DNA from: Devosia marina
GTDB taxonomy: Bacteria; Pseudomonadota; Alphaproteobacteria; Rhizobiales; Devosiaceae
Assembly (NCBI RefSeq): GCF_009758415.1
Contig: NZ_WQRF01000001.1
Location: forward strand, 248,001 to 312,000
Direction of reading: 5' to 3'
Length of the DNA stretch: 64,000 nucleotides
Made by a program: the position numbers and the translations under genes. Shown piece after piece: positions 1 through 8,770 of this stretch. The notes under the pieces are model-generated. The model was not told where the DNA came from and did no database searches. It was given only the letters and a program-made list of their open reading frames with translations. The number at the start of each line of letters is the position of its first letter. The stretch's first letter is position 1.

Positions 1-1100
1 GCGCGGTCGAACAGTTGATCGCCGGTGTCGCCGGGTTCGGAGACGGCAAATCCCGCTGATGCGGTCAGGCGGATGACGCCTTCGGGCTGTTCAAAGGACA
101 GGCGCATCGCCCCGCACAGGACCTCACCCGCGTGCACAAGGGTTTGACGGTCTATTGGTTCGACTAGGATCAGTCCGAATGTATTGCTTTCCAGCCTGGC
201 CACGAACGAATCCGCTCGACGCAGCGACTCGATACGACGCGCCGCTTCCACGAGAACCCGGTCACCCGCCAATTGTCCAAAGATTTGATTGATCGACTTG
301 AACCCGTCTAGGTCGAGCCGCCCCACCACAATCCGCCGCCCCTCCAGTTCCGCTTCTTGCAGAACCGTGGCGAGGTGTCGATCAAAGCTGCGCCGATTGG
401 GCAGGCCAGTGAGGGTATCCATATTGGCCAGCCGCTGGTTTTCCTCGCCAAGACGCAAGGTTTCTGCTTGCCGTCGAGCTATGGCACTGCGAGAGTCGAC
501 CAGGTCTGCAAAGTCGCGAGAGTTGCTCAGCAGAATGATGAGCAGGACCGCGACGACCAGAACCATGTTAATCGCAATGGCGACCAGGGTTTCTTCTCCT
601 GTCGCAGAGAAGAAGACCGTGAAGGGCCCCAACACGCAGATGCCTACGACAAGGGCTGCGACGCGGACATGCATCAGGCAGAACATGCAGCCGATAGTGG
701 TGATGCCCATATAGAAGGCTATCTGTGACTGGAGATATGCGTCGCCATAGGGGAACAGGCTGAAGCTCCAGGCGGTAAAGCCCAGCGCCACCGCTGCTCC
801 GGACCAGATGATGCCGCGGAGTTTGGCACGAACCCTGCTCGGGTCCAGTACGCGCTCTCTCGAGCGCCACCAAGTAATGGTCCTGAGGAGACAGATGGCT
901 GTCAGCGCAGCCGGAATATAGACGGTCAGTTCTATTGGCGCTGCATCCAGATGCGTCCACGCCAGAATGAGCGTGTTGGCGACCAGCATGATGTACATCA
1001 ACGGCACTTGACGGCTCAGCGCCCGCCATTGCGCAAGGGCGAGTTCAGGCGTGTCAGTCGGCGACGGACTAATTTCAAAGAAGCGTCTGAGTACAGACAT
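1..1100 (-). CDS. Membrane protein with degenerate GGDEF domain (3' end off window)
   Basis: Reading leftward from an ATG at 1100 (AAAGG-type ribosome site just upstream) the frame stays open to the window edge, about 366 codons. Residues ~30-205 hold several hydrophobic membrane segments; a GGDEF domain begins near residue 220. Its metal-binding strand DLDGFKSIN is intact, but the signature loop reads RLESNTFGLIL where active diguanylate cyclases have R-x-GGDEF. By family knowledge such a site should not make c-di-GMP. Degenerate GGDEF domains often act as GTP-binding or regulatory modules in front of an EAL phosphodiesterase, so an EAL domain beyond the left edge is a reasonable guess, not seen. 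The protein would be an inner-membrane c-di-GMP-related regulator. Alternative: a plain inactive cyclase. Confidence 0.85.
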   Translation of the reverse strand, partial: MSVLRRFFEISPSPTDTPELALAQWRALSRQVPLMYIMLVANTLILAWTHLDAAPIELTVYIPAALTAICLLRTITWWRSRERVLDPSRVRAKLRGIIWSGAAVALGFTAWSFSLFPYGDAYLQSQIAFYMGITTIGCMFCLMHVRVAALVVGICVLGPFTVFFSATGEETLVAIAINMVLVVAVLLIILLSNSRDFADLVDSRSAIARRQAETLRLGEENQRLANMDTLTGLPNRRSFDRHLATVLQEAELEGRRIVVGRLDLDGFKSINQIFGQLAGDRVLVEAARRIESLRRADSFVARLESNTFGLILVEPIDRQTLVHAGEVLCGAMRLSFEQPEGVIRLTASAGFAVSEPGDTGDQLFDR

Positions 1101-1235
1101 GATGCTCGCCTTTCGTCTGACGAGCCTATGCGAACAAATACTAACTTATCTGTAAAAACATTTCCGCTGGCGGGGTTATCCGGACAAATTTTGGAAGGCG
1201 CCACGATGCGGTAGCCAACCAGCAGGAGGCCAGAG

Positions 1236-1255
1236 GACGGCGCAAAAACGCCGCC
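1236..1255 (-). terminator. Possible hairpin downstream of YCII gene
   Basis: A seven-pair stem (one G-U on the minus strand) around a six-base loop lies about 50 bases past the stop of the YCII-like gene. No T-run follows on the minus strand, so intrinsic termination is doubtful. Confidence 0.3.
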
Positions 1256-1302
1256 CTTTGCCGGCTGATTGTACTGGTGCGGCAAATGTCCGAAGAAACC
1301 CC

Positions 1303-1614
1303 CTACATTTCGAGGATTTCACACACCTCGACCGTGCCGCCGTCGCTCAGGATCGGACAGCCTTTGGCGATCTCGTTGGCCGCTTCGTGGCTATCGGCAT
1401 TGACTACCGTATAGCCGGACAGCGGATTTGGGCCGCCGCCTTCCTCCACGCCTTTGCTGCCGACGGTCATTGAGCGCCCGAGGGGGCCTCCGCCGTCGGC
1501 CAGTCTGTCGCCGAGCGAGCCATACCAGTCGTTCCAGGCCTTCATGACCTTGGCACCCTCCTCGGGTGTATCTGGCATGCCGCCTCCGTGATAGGCCAAC
1601 ATGTACTTATTCAT
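1303..1614 (-). CDS. YCII-related (YciI-like) small protein
   Basis: A 103-residue cytoplasmic protein with the YCII/DGPF-type fold pattern: N-terminal MNKYMLAYHGG strand, a helix, the GGGPLGRSMTV segment and a C-terminal VEVCEILEM strand. Members are small dimeric proteins of uncertain function, often associated with ECF sigma factors, though none is seen here. The ATG at 1614 is chosen over an upstream in-frame ATG because AAGGGAG sits eight bases ahead and the homologous core starts there. It is transcribed away from the beta-mannosidase gene; the 243 bases between the two starts hold the shared promoter region. Its biochemical role cannot be told from sequence. Confidence 0.8.
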   Translation of the reverse strand: MNKYMLAYHGGGMPDTPEEGAKVMKAWNDWYGSLGDRLADGGGPLGRSMTVGSKGVEEGGGPNPLSGYTVVNADSHEAANEIAKGCPILSDGGTVEVCEILEM

Positions 1615-1788
1615 GTGACGTCTCCCTTGAGTGCGAAATCTCTGGCTGGCCCGATGGCCGCTCATCGACCGTGGCTCTTGTTCTCGGATCTCGCAGAAAA
1701 AGGATACGCCCCCTGGGACACTTGCGAAAGCACATTGGGGTCACGGTTCCGCCATCCAGAGATGCGGGGAGGGGTTGTAACGTTGCAT

Positions 1789-1802
1789 TGAAATCGATTG
1801 CA
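1789..1802. promoter_or_regulatory. LacI-family operator candidate
   Basis: The 14 bases TGAAATCGATTGCA match every fixed position of the LacI-family consensus TGNAANCGNTTNCA. The site lies 56 bases upstream of the beta-mannosidase start codon, a usual distance for a repressor site near the transcription start. No LacI-family gene is in the window. Confidence 0.65.
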
Positions 1803-1857
1803 GAGACTGGTATTGGCCACCCAATTCGGCGCATTGCCGAAATCGGAGGATAATTTC

Positions 1858-4377
1858 ATGGCCGTCCCAACGTATAATTCCGCCCTCGATCTGGGCGGCA
1901 CTTTCACCCTGACCGCCCCGGCGCGCGACATCGAAACGACCATGAACCTCCCGGGCGACGTTCATCACGCCCTGCTTGCCGCAAACCTGATTCCGGATCC
2001 CTATTTCGGCGAGAACGAGAAGACGGTGATGTGGGTCAATGAGACGGCCTGGAGTGTCGAGGGCCAGTTCACTGCCACGGACGCCGATATCGATGGCTAC
2101 CTGACCCTAACGCTGGCGGAGGTCGACTGCATTGCCACCGTTTTCCTGAACGGCGAGGAGATTGCGCGGACCGACAACAGCTTCGTGCGCAACGACCTCG
2201 ACGTGACCGGCAAGGTGCTCGCTGGCGAGAACACGCTACGTATCGATTTCGACATCGCGCCGGATGTGGCTAAGGCGCGCGCCGACGCCCATCCTTTTCC
2301 GATCCCCTTCACCAAGAACTACCAGACCAACGGCCTGAAGGGCATCCATATGAACTTCATCCGCAAGGCGGCCTGCCATGCGGGTTGGGACTGGGGCATC
2401 TGTCTCATGCCCATTGGTGTCTACGGCACCATGAGCCTCAGGAAGGCGCGCCTGGCCCGGCAGGAAAGTGTCCAGGTCGATCAGGCCCATGGCCAGAATT
2501 CGGTCGAGCTATCGATAAAGACTCGGCTTTTCGCTTTTGCTCGAGGAGAGGTTGAGCTCGAACACACCATCGACGGGCAGGTCATCGCCGACAGGCTCGT
2601 GGTGGAAAAGGGTGAGAACGTCTTCACCCACAATGTGACGATCAAGGACCCGAAGATCTGGTGGCCGGCAGGGCAGGGCGAGCAACCGCTCTACGACCTC
2701 ACAACCAATCTCGAGGGCGAGATGACGACCCGCAAGATCGGTCTGCGCGATCTCAACTGGGTGGTTGAAAAGGACGAGATCGACCATTCCTTTAAGTGCC
2801 GGATCAATGGCCGCGACGTCACCATGATGGGCGCCAACTGGATTCCGGCCGACGCCATTCCTAGCCGCGCAACACCGGCCGTGGTGCGTGACCTGCTCGA
2901 AAGCGCCAAGGCGGCGAACATGAACATGTTGCGCATCTGGGGCGGGGGTCAGTATGAGCCGGACTGGTTCTACGATCTGTGCGACGAACTGGGCATCCTG
3001 ATCTGGCACGATTTCATGTTCGCCTGCATGAGCTATCCCTCAGACCGCACCTTCCTCAAAAGCGTCGAGACAGAAATCACCCAGCAGGTGCGGCGCCTCA
3101 GTCACCATGCTTGTATCGCCCTCTGGTGCGGCGACAACGAAGTCATCGGTTCGCTCGACTGGTATCCCGAGACCAAGGCGGACAAGGAACGCTATATCGC
3201 CAATTACGACCGGCTCAACTCGATGCTGCACCGCATCGTGGAGGATGAGGACCCGGTCCGCCGCTTCTGGCCGTCATCGCCTTCGCTGGGCTATATGGAC
3301 TTCTCCGATGGCTGGCATTCCGACACCCGCGGCGACCTGCACTATTGGGACGTCTGGCATTCCGCCAAGAGCTTTGAGGCCTACCGCACGGTCAATCCGC
3401 GCTTTGCCTCCGAGTTCGGCTTCCAGTCCTTTACCTCGATGAATGTCGTCGAAACCTTCGCCGAGGAAAAAGACCGCAATCCCTCTTCACCCGTCATGGA
3501 AAATCACCAGCGCAATGCCGGCGGAAATGCACGCATTCTGGAAACCATGACGCGCTACTTCCGCTTCCCGCGCGACTTCGAGCAGATGGTGTTCCTCTCT
3601 CAGATCCAGCAGGGTCTCGCCATCAAGACCGCCATCGAGTACTGGCGCTCCACCAAGCCGCGCTGCATGGGAACGCTTTACTGGCAGATCAACGATATCT
3701 GGCCGGTGGCGAGCTGGTCGAGCCTGGACTATGGCGGGCAGTGGAAGCTGATGCACTATATGGCGCGTCGCTTCTTCAATCTGGTCAATGTTGTCGCGGT
3801 GCCCCAGGTCACCGAGGTGCAGACCAATTCGCGCGGTACGCCGGTCGAGGGGCAGTTGCCTGACCAGATCGCCTTGCGAGCCATCAACGACACCGGCAAG
3901 GCGGCCTCGATCGCGCTGGAAGTGACAGCCGTCAAGGTAACGGGCGAGAGCCGCGTTGTTTTTTCGGGGAATTCGGCGGTCGGCCCGGATGCGGCCATCA
4001 CGGTAGCCGATATTCCCTTCGCTGATCTGGCCGAAGACGAGTTCCTCTATTTCGTCTGGAAAGACGCGCAGGGCAACATATTGGGCGAAAACGATTATTT
4101 CCCCAAGCCCTACAAGGCCTATGAACTGGTCGGGGCCGATATCCGTGCCGAATGGTCGGATCGCGACGGCAAGGCCGTTCTCAGGCTTGAGGCAGACAAG
4201 CCGGCATTCTTCACCACCGCCAGCGTCGACGCGCCCGGCTATTTTTCGGACAATGCTATCACCTTGTTGCCCGGCAGACCCGTAGAGTTGACGTTCCTAC
4301 CGCGCCATGGGCAATCGGTCAGGTCCAGCGACCTTGCCGGGTCACTGAAGGTCCAGCACCTGGCAGAGACGTTCTAG
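1858..4377 (+). CDS. Beta-mannosidase, glycoside hydrolase family 2
   Basis: An 839-residue GH2 enzyme that releases mannose from non-reducing ends of beta-mannosides. The order is N-terminal jelly-roll sugar-binding domain, immunoglobulin-like sandwich, TIM barrel (about 290-640) and C-terminal beta domain. The acid/base glutamate is E428 in WCGDNE and the nucleophile is E519 in SEFGF, both as in beta-mannosidases; the AWDWG-like segment GWDWGICLMP is also typical of this branch. The ATG is picked because GGAGGA precedes it by seven bases and the sequence MAVPTYNSALDLGG aligns with family starts. There is no signal peptide, so it is cytoplasmic and probably acts on imported manno-oligosaccharides. 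A LacI-type operator upstream suggests repression lifted by sugar. Confidence 0.93.
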   Translation: MAVPTYNSALDLGGTFTLTAPARDIETTMNLPGDVHHALLAANLIPDPYFGENEKTVMWVNETAWSVEGQFTATDADIDGYLTLTLAEVDCIATVFLNGEEIARTDNSFVRNDLDVTGKVLAGENTLRIDFDIAPDVAKARADAHPFPIPFTKNYQTNGLKGIHMNFIRKAACHAGWDWGICLMPIGVYGTMSLRKARLARQESVQVDQAHGQNSVELSIKTRLFAFARGEVELEHTIDGQVIADRLVVEKGENVFTHNVTIKDPKIWWPAGQGEQPLYDLTTNLEGEMTTRKIGLRDLNWVVEKDEIDHSFKCRINGRDVTMMGANWIPADAIPSRATPAVVRDLLESAKAANMNMLRIWGGGQYEPDWFYDLCDELGILIWHDFMFACMSYPSDRTFLKSVETEITQQVRRLSHHACIALWCGDNEVIGSLDWYPETKADKERYIANYDRLNSMLHRIVEDEDPVRRFWPSSPSLGYMDFSDGWHSDTRGDLHYWDVWHSAKSFEAYRTVNPRFASEFGFQSFTSMNVVETFAEEKDRNPSSPVMENHQRNAGGNARILETMTRYFRFPRDFEQMVFLSQIQQGLAIKTAIEYWRSTKPRCMGTLYWQINDIWPVASWSSLDYGGQWKLMHYMARRFFNLVNVVAVPQVTEVQTNSRGTPVEGQLPDQIALRAINDTGKAASIALEVTAVKVTGESRVVFSGNSAVGPDAAITVADIPFADLAEDEFLYFVWKDAQGNILGENDYFPKPYKAYELVGADIRAEWSDRDGKAVLRLEADKPAFFTTASVDAPGYFSDNAITLLPGRPVELTFLPRHGQSVRSSDLAGSLKVQHLAETF

Positions 4378-4402
4378 GCCCCTCGCTTCCATACAAGAAA
4401 AT

Positions 4403-4428
4403 GCCGCCCGGTCATTGACTTGGGCGGC
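4403..4428 (+). terminator. Hairpin after beta-mannosidase
   Basis: Perfect seven-pair stem GCCGCCC/GGGCGGC with a 12-base loop, 26 bases after the beta-mannosidase stop, followed by the weak T-containing stretch GCTCTTG. Probable intrinsic terminator. Confidence 0.5.
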
Positions 4429-4483
4429 GCTCTTGTCCAGCCTTTCCCGCGGCCGCAACCCTCTGCGGCCTCTGGAACTCTAA

Positions 4484-5398
4484 ATGTCTCGTCCCTATTC
4501 TCCGCCAGCAGAGCACCGTCTGCTGGGCATCGGCTTGGCTCTGGCCGCCTATTTGATGTTAACCGGCATCGACTCCTCGGCCAAATGGCTCGGGATGATC
4601 GGCATCTCTTTCATCCAGATCGTCTTCCTGCGTTACGCGATCCACTTGGTATTGGTCGCCACTATCCATTTGCCGCGTCACGGCAGGACGATGGTGCGCT
4701 CGGGCAACCTTCGGCTGCAATTCTTTCGGGCGCTGGCATTGCTGGGCGCAACAAGCTGTAATTTCCTCGCCGTGCAATTCCTGCCGTTGACCGTCACCGG
4801 CTCGATCGCTTTCACGGTTCCGCTATTGATCTGCGCCCTGTCGGTGCCGCTCTTGGGCGAACAGGTCGGCTGGCGCCGTTGGAGTGCAATTGCGGCCGGC
4901 TTCGTGGGTGTGCTCGTCATTGTGCGGCCCGGTACCGACGCCTTCCACCCCGCAACCCTGCTCTCGCTTGCCGCCGCCCTGAGTACCGCCTTCTACCTGC
5001 TGCTCACGCGCAAGGTGTCCAGTTATGACAGCCCCGCGACCAGCCAGTTCTATGTCGGTATTTTCGCCACCGTCTTTCTCTTGCCGGTCGTTCCGTTCTT
5101 CTGGTCGTTCCCCACCAGCGCCGATGGCTGGTTTGTCTTTTTTTCGATCGGCGTCTTTGGCTTTGTCGGTCACCAGCTCATCACCGTGGCCTCGAGCCTG
5201 GCTCCAGCGACCGTGCTGGCTCCGTTCTCATACTTCCAGATTTTCTTTCTCTCGGCAGCGAGCTGGGTCATTTTCAACCAGCCGCCCGACGTCTGGCTCT
5301 ACGTTGGCGCGCCCATCGTCATCGGCTCTGGTCTTTATATCTGGTTGCGGGAGCGCAGACTGGCCAAGCCCGAAACGGTTGTCGTTTCCGAGCGCTAA
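4484..5398 (+). CDS. EamA/DMT-superfamily transporter
   Basis: A 304-residue inner-membrane protein with about ten hydrophobic helices arranged as two EamA repeats (roughly 12-145 and 155-292), the usual length for the drug/metabolite transporter superfamily. Family members export or import amino acids, nucleotide-sugar relatives or other metabolites; the substrate cannot be read from sequence. The second repeat starts at ATLLSLAAALSTAFYLLLTR, a typical EamA helix. It is preceded by a hairpin ending the previous gene and converges on the NADH dehydrogenase gene, sharing four bases (CTAA) at the two stops. The ribosome site is weak. Confidence 0.88.
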   Translation: MSRPYSPPAEHRLLGIGLALAAYLMLTGIDSSAKWLGMIGISFIQIVFLRYAIHLVLVATIHLPRHGRTMVRSGNLRLQFFRALALLGATSCNFLAVQFLPLTVTGSIAFTVPLLICALSVPLLGEQVGWRRWSAIAAGFVGVLVIVRPGTDAFHPATLLSLAAALSTAFYLLLTRKVSSYDSPATSQFYVGIFATVFLLPVVPFFWSFPTSADGWFVFFSIGVFGFVGHQLITVASSLAPATVLAPFSYFQIFFLSAASWVIFNQPPDVWLYVGAPIVIGSGLYIWLRERRLAKPETVVVSER

Positions 5399-6684
5399 TT
5401 CTCGTCCACTTCATCAAGCGGTTTCTGGCTCGTCGCCTCCCCGTGGGTGATCAGCCGCGCGCTGCGCTGCCCTGTGAGATAGATCCACAGCCAGCTCAGC
5501 GTGATGAAGATACGGGTGCGGGTTTCGACCAGGAAATAGATGTGGGCAATGCCCCAGAGCCACCACGCGGCCCAACCCTTGATCCTGGTAAAGCCGAAAT
5601 CGATCACGGCTGAACTTTTTCCGATGGTCGCCAGATCGCCAGCGTGCTTGTACACGAATGGCTCGACCTTTTTCCCGGCGAGCCGGTCCAGGATAGCCTT
5701 CCCCACATATCGGCCCTCCTGCTTGGCAGCCGGCGCCACACCCGGAACCGGCTCGCCGTCGGCGCGGCTGACCTTGGCCACGTCACCAACGACGTAGACG
5801 TTTGGTAGACCAGGCACGGTCAGGTCCGGCGCTACCTTGATCTGCCCCCCGCGATCCGCCTCTATGCCCAGCCACTCTGCAACCGGGGTTGCAGCAACGC
5901 CAGCGGCCCAGATGACGGTGCGCGTTTCCAGTCGGCGTTCGCCATAGCTGACTCCTTCGGCGTCAATCGAGCTGACCATCTCGCCCAGTTCCACCTGGAC
6001 GCCCATGTCTTCGAGAGCTTTTTGGGTGTAGTCCGAAAGCTCTTTGTCGAAGTTCGAGAGGACCCGGTCACCGCCCTCGATCAGCACCACCCTGAGCGAC
6101 TCCGGATCCAGCGTGTGAAATTGTCCCTTGATGCTGGAACGACCCAGTTCGACGATTGCGCCCGCCAGTTCGACTCCCGTTGGACCCGCGCCAATGATAC
6201 CGAAGGTCAGCAGAGCCCGTCGCCGTTCTGGATCGAGTTCACGTTCTGCAGCTTCAAGGGCCAGCAAAAGCTTGCGCCTTATTGCCGTGGCGTCTTCCAC
6301 CGTCTTGAGGCCGGGCGCGAAGCGCTTCCATTCGTCATTGCCGAAATAGGAGTCCTGTGCGCCTGTCGCCAGCACCAGGCTGTCATAGCTTTCGCGTTCG
6401 CCGTGCTCGAGCAGGACCTCCTGTGCCCCAGTGTCCACTCCAATGACGGTACCCATCAGCACCCGTACATTGTTCTGCCGACGCAGCAGATGCCGGATTG
6501 GCCAGGCCACTTCCGACGGGCTCAGCGCCGCAGTGGCGACCTGATAGAGCAAAGGCTGGAACAGATGGTGATTGCGCCGGTCAATCAGGACAATATCGAC
6601 ATCGGCCTTTCCCAGCGCCTTGGCCGCCGAGAGGCCGCCAAATCCCCCACCGACGATAACGATTCTATGTCTGGGGGATGGCAT
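5395..6684 (-). CDS. ndh: Type II NADH dehydrogenase (NDH-2), FAD-dependent
   Basis: A 429-residue flavoprotein of the NDH-2 family that transfers electrons from NADH to quinone without pumping protons. The N-terminal dinucleotide fold IVIVGGGFGGLSAAKAL binds FAD, a second glycine motif (GAGPTGVELAGAI, ~165-180) binds NADH, and NVYVVGDVAKV with the following AAKQEG matches the FAD and quinone-site region. A C-terminal hydrophobic stretch (IFITLSWLWIYLTGQ) gives peripheral membrane attachment. AAAGGAGAG precedes the ATG. It is a single-subunit alternative to complex I. It lies downstream of nothing obvious in the same operon and overlaps the convergent transporter gene by four bases. Confidence 0.9.
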   Translation of the reverse strand: MPSPRHRIVIVGGGFGGLSAAKALGKADVDIVLIDRRNHHLFQPLLYQVATAALSPSEVAWPIRHLLRRQNNVRVLMGTVIGVDTGAQEVLLEHGERESYDSLVLATGAQDSYFGNDEWKRFAPGLKTVEDATAIRRKLLLALEAAERELDPERRRALLTFGIIGAGPTGVELAGAIVELGRSSIKGQFHTLDPESLRVVLIEGGDRVLSNFDKELSDYTQKALEDMGVQVELGEMVSSIDAEGVSYGERRLETRTVIWAAGVAATPVAEWLGIEADRGGQIKVAPDLTVPGLPNVYVVGDVAKVSRADGEPVPGVAPAAKQEGRYVGKAILDRLAGKKVEPFVYKHAGDLATIGKSSAVIDFGFTRIKGWAAWWLWGIAHIYFLVETRTRIFITLSWLWIYLTGQRSARLITHGEATSQKPLDEVDEN

Positions 6685-6714
6685 GTGCTCTCCTTTGGCT
6701 CCGGCGCGAGCGGC

Positions 6715-8088
6715 TCAGCCTTGAGAGCGCTCCCGCCAATTCTCGATATAGGTCTCAAGCCCCTCGACTTGCAGAGCCACCACTGCATGGCTGCCCCCGG
6801 CTTCGGGTAAGACCCCACCGAACAACAGGCTGGCCCCCAGGCTCGTTCCCGTCGAATCGCCCGACGCATACACCGGCACGCCACTCAGCTGCGCCAGCGC
6901 CTGCCCGAACAGCCGGTTGCGCGCCAAAGGCCCTTCCAGCGTAATGCTGCGGCCCAGGCCACAGAGAGTCAGGCATGCGCGCGCCACCAGCGCCAGATAA
7001 AGCGACGCCGCTGCCGTGCGCTGACCAGGCGTTAGCCCGTCCGGGTCACAGGTCCAGCGCCCGGTCTTGTCGCCAAACGGTCCTACCCCGGCGGCAAAAC
7101 TCGGCAGTGCCTGCACGTCATTGGCAATCACGAATGCCAGATCCGCCTCGGTCGGCTCTGCGATGTCCGGCACCAAAGTATCGAACTCACGCCCGCCCAT
7201 GAACCGTGCCGTAGGGACCGGTCGGCCATAGGCATCGACATTGGCGAGGCTATCCTTGGCCGGATCGAGCGCACCAGTATCGCCGCCCACCGTCATCAAG
7301 ATCGACCAGGTGCCGGTCGAAACAATGGTGAAAGGCGCTTCGTGCCGGCCCAGATGCGGCACCAGGGAGGCATTGGAATCGTGAATGCCACAGGTCACAG
7401 GCGTGTCTGCGGGCAATCCTGTTTCTGCAGCAACGTTCGCCCGCAGCGTGCCGATGACCGATGCGGCGGGCCTGACGGCAGGAAACAAGCTACGCCATCC
7501 CAGTGCACCGACCATGCCGGAAAAATCACCACGATCAGGTGCCCAGAGATCGGTATGGCAACCCAGCGACGTCACCTCGCTGGCCAGCACTCCCGTCAAT
7601 CGCCATGCCCAATATTGCGGATAAGGCACAATGGCCGTGACCCTGGCAAAGTGTTCGGCGAACTGCCGGGATTGCCAATAAAGCTGCGCGCCCCAGTTGA
7701 GCCCATTCGGCAGGCGAGGGGACAGGCTTTCGGCGAAATCTGGACGCACGCCCGCATAATCGGCCGCGACTCTCTCCGGCCCGTCAAATTCGTAATCGAG
7801 CACGGGCAGGGCCAGTTCCTCTCCCGCCAGCAGCGCACCTGTCGCGCCATGTGTGGTGATGGAAACGCCATCGACCCCATGGTCTTGATGCAGCGCCCGC
7901 AGCGACTTGGAGATGAAATCCCACAGCATCTCGACATCGGCATGTGGGTAGGGTCCATCCATACGGATGGCATTCGGCACACTCTTCGCTGCAACCTGCA
8001 TGCCGGTCACACTGTCGATCAGCACGACCTTGGCATTGGTCTTGCCGATATCGATGACAGCCACATGGCGGGAGGTGGTCTGGGTCAT
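6715..8088 (-). CDS. FGGY-family carbohydrate kinase
   Basis: A 457-residue sugar kinase of the FGGY family, ATP-dependent and cytoplasmic. The phosphate-binding motif DIGKTNAKVVLID opens the N-terminal actin-like domain, ITTHGATGALL and CGIHDSNASL are further ATPase-fold motifs, and STGTWSILM carries the adenosine-site region. The DIGKTN variant and lack of a normal GHD motif place it with the L-fuculokinase/rhamnulokinase-like branch, so a deoxysugar or ketose is likely; the exact substrate is not determinable. I chose the internal ATG at 8088 because homology begins there; the ribosome site is weak and an ATG at 8142 is possible. No isomerase or aldolase is adjacent. Confidence 0.85.
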   Translation of the reverse strand: MTQTTSRHVAVIDIGKTNAKVVLIDSVTGMQVAAKSVPNAIRMDGPYPHADVEMLWDFISKSLRALHQDHGVDGVSITTHGATGALLAGEELALPVLDYEFDGPERVAADYAGVRPDFAESLSPRLPNGLNWGAQLYWQSRQFAEHFARVTAIVPYPQYWAWRLTGVLASEVTSLGCHTDLWAPDRGDFSGMVGALGWRSLFPAVRPAASVIGTLRANVAAETGLPADTPVTCGIHDSNASLVPHLGRHEAPFTIVSTGTWSILMTVGGDTGALDPAKDSLANVDAYGRPVPTARFMGGREFDTLVPDIAEPTEADLAFVIANDVQALPSFAAGVGPFGDKTGRWTCDPDGLTPGQRTAAASLYLALVARACLTLCGLGRSITLEGPLARNRLFGQALAQLSGVPVYASGDSTGTSLGASLLFGGVLPEAGGSHAVVALQVEGLETYIENWRERSQG

Positions 8089-8163
8089 GGCCGAACCTGA
8101 ATTGAACAGATGCGGGGCATTTAAACCATTTCCCGCCGCCATGCCACCGCTGACATGTTAGTA

Positions 8164-8613
8164 CTATTTGACCACCAGCACCGGAATATCTGCATGCGCC
8201 AGCACCTCGGCAGCCTGACTGCCCAACAGCAGGCGCCCAAGGCCCCGGCGGCCATGCGAGCCCATGACCACAAGATCGGCCGAAGCCTTCTTGGCCGCAT
8301 GCAGGATGCCCTCGGCAGCGTGGCTGTTGGCCACATGCATCTGGGCGAGGTGAGCACCTGTTTCATTGGCGATCTTTTCCGCATCCGCCAGAATGCCCTT
8401 GGCCGTTTCTTCCTTGGCCTTGTCGAGGTCTTCGATGATCGAACTGGTATCGACCATCATGATCTCGGCGCCCGGCGCAACGATGATTGATGGCTCAGTC
8501 ACCGTGACCGCCGTCACCTTGCCGCCCGTCTTGGCGGCCAGCGCCAGCGCATGGCGTAGTGCCTTGTTGGCGAGGTCCGAACCGTCGACACCGCATACGA
8601 TATTGGAATACAT
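8164..8613 (-). CDS. Universal stress protein UspA family
   Basis: A 149-residue single-domain Usp protein. The nucleotide-binding signature G-2x-G-9x-G-S is complete in GSHGRRGLGRLLLGSQ near the C-terminus, so it should be of the ATP-binding type. MYSNIVCGVDGSD is the usual first strand. AAGGGAG precedes the ATG at 8613. Such proteins help cells survive starvation, oxygen limitation or redox stress. An FNR/FixK-like box about 65 bases upstream of the start codon suggests induction under low oxygen. It is followed on the same strand by the FGGY kinase gene only after another gap of 75 bases, so the two need not be one operon in function. Confidence 0.92.
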   Translation of the reverse strand: MYSNIVCGVDGSDLANKALRHALALAAKTGGKVTAVTVTEPSIIVAPGAEIMMVDTSSIIEDLDKAKEETAKGILADAEKIANETGAHLAQMHVANSHAAEGILHAAKKASADLVVMGSHGRRGLGRLLLGSQAAEVLAHADIPVLVVK

Positions 8614-8673
8614 GGCGAACTCCCTTGACGCTTGATTGTGTTCCCACACTGCACCAACGCATGGCGTCACGCT

Positions 8674-8687
8674 TTGATCCAGATCAG
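8674..8687. promoter_or_regulatory. FNR/FixK-type box
   Basis: TTGATCCAGATCAG matches the FNR/FixK/Anr consensus TTGAT-N4-ATCAA at nine of ten fixed positions. Its centre lies about 67 bases upstream of the universal stress protein start and about 90 bases upstream of dusA. Low-oxygen control of usp genes by this regulator family is well established in other proteobacteria. Confidence 0.6.
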
Positions 8688-8770
8688 CCGAGAGATTGCA
8701 TAGCTGTGCCTTCCGCACTATTTCGGTGCGGGGTGATGCCCTATTGCTGGCCCACCATCTGATCAAACCC

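Noticed and set aside
568..1029. Short frame on the minus strand in the first kilobase
   Set aside because: It is a different reading frame of the GGDEF gene, whose own frame continues across the window edge and carries the family motifs.
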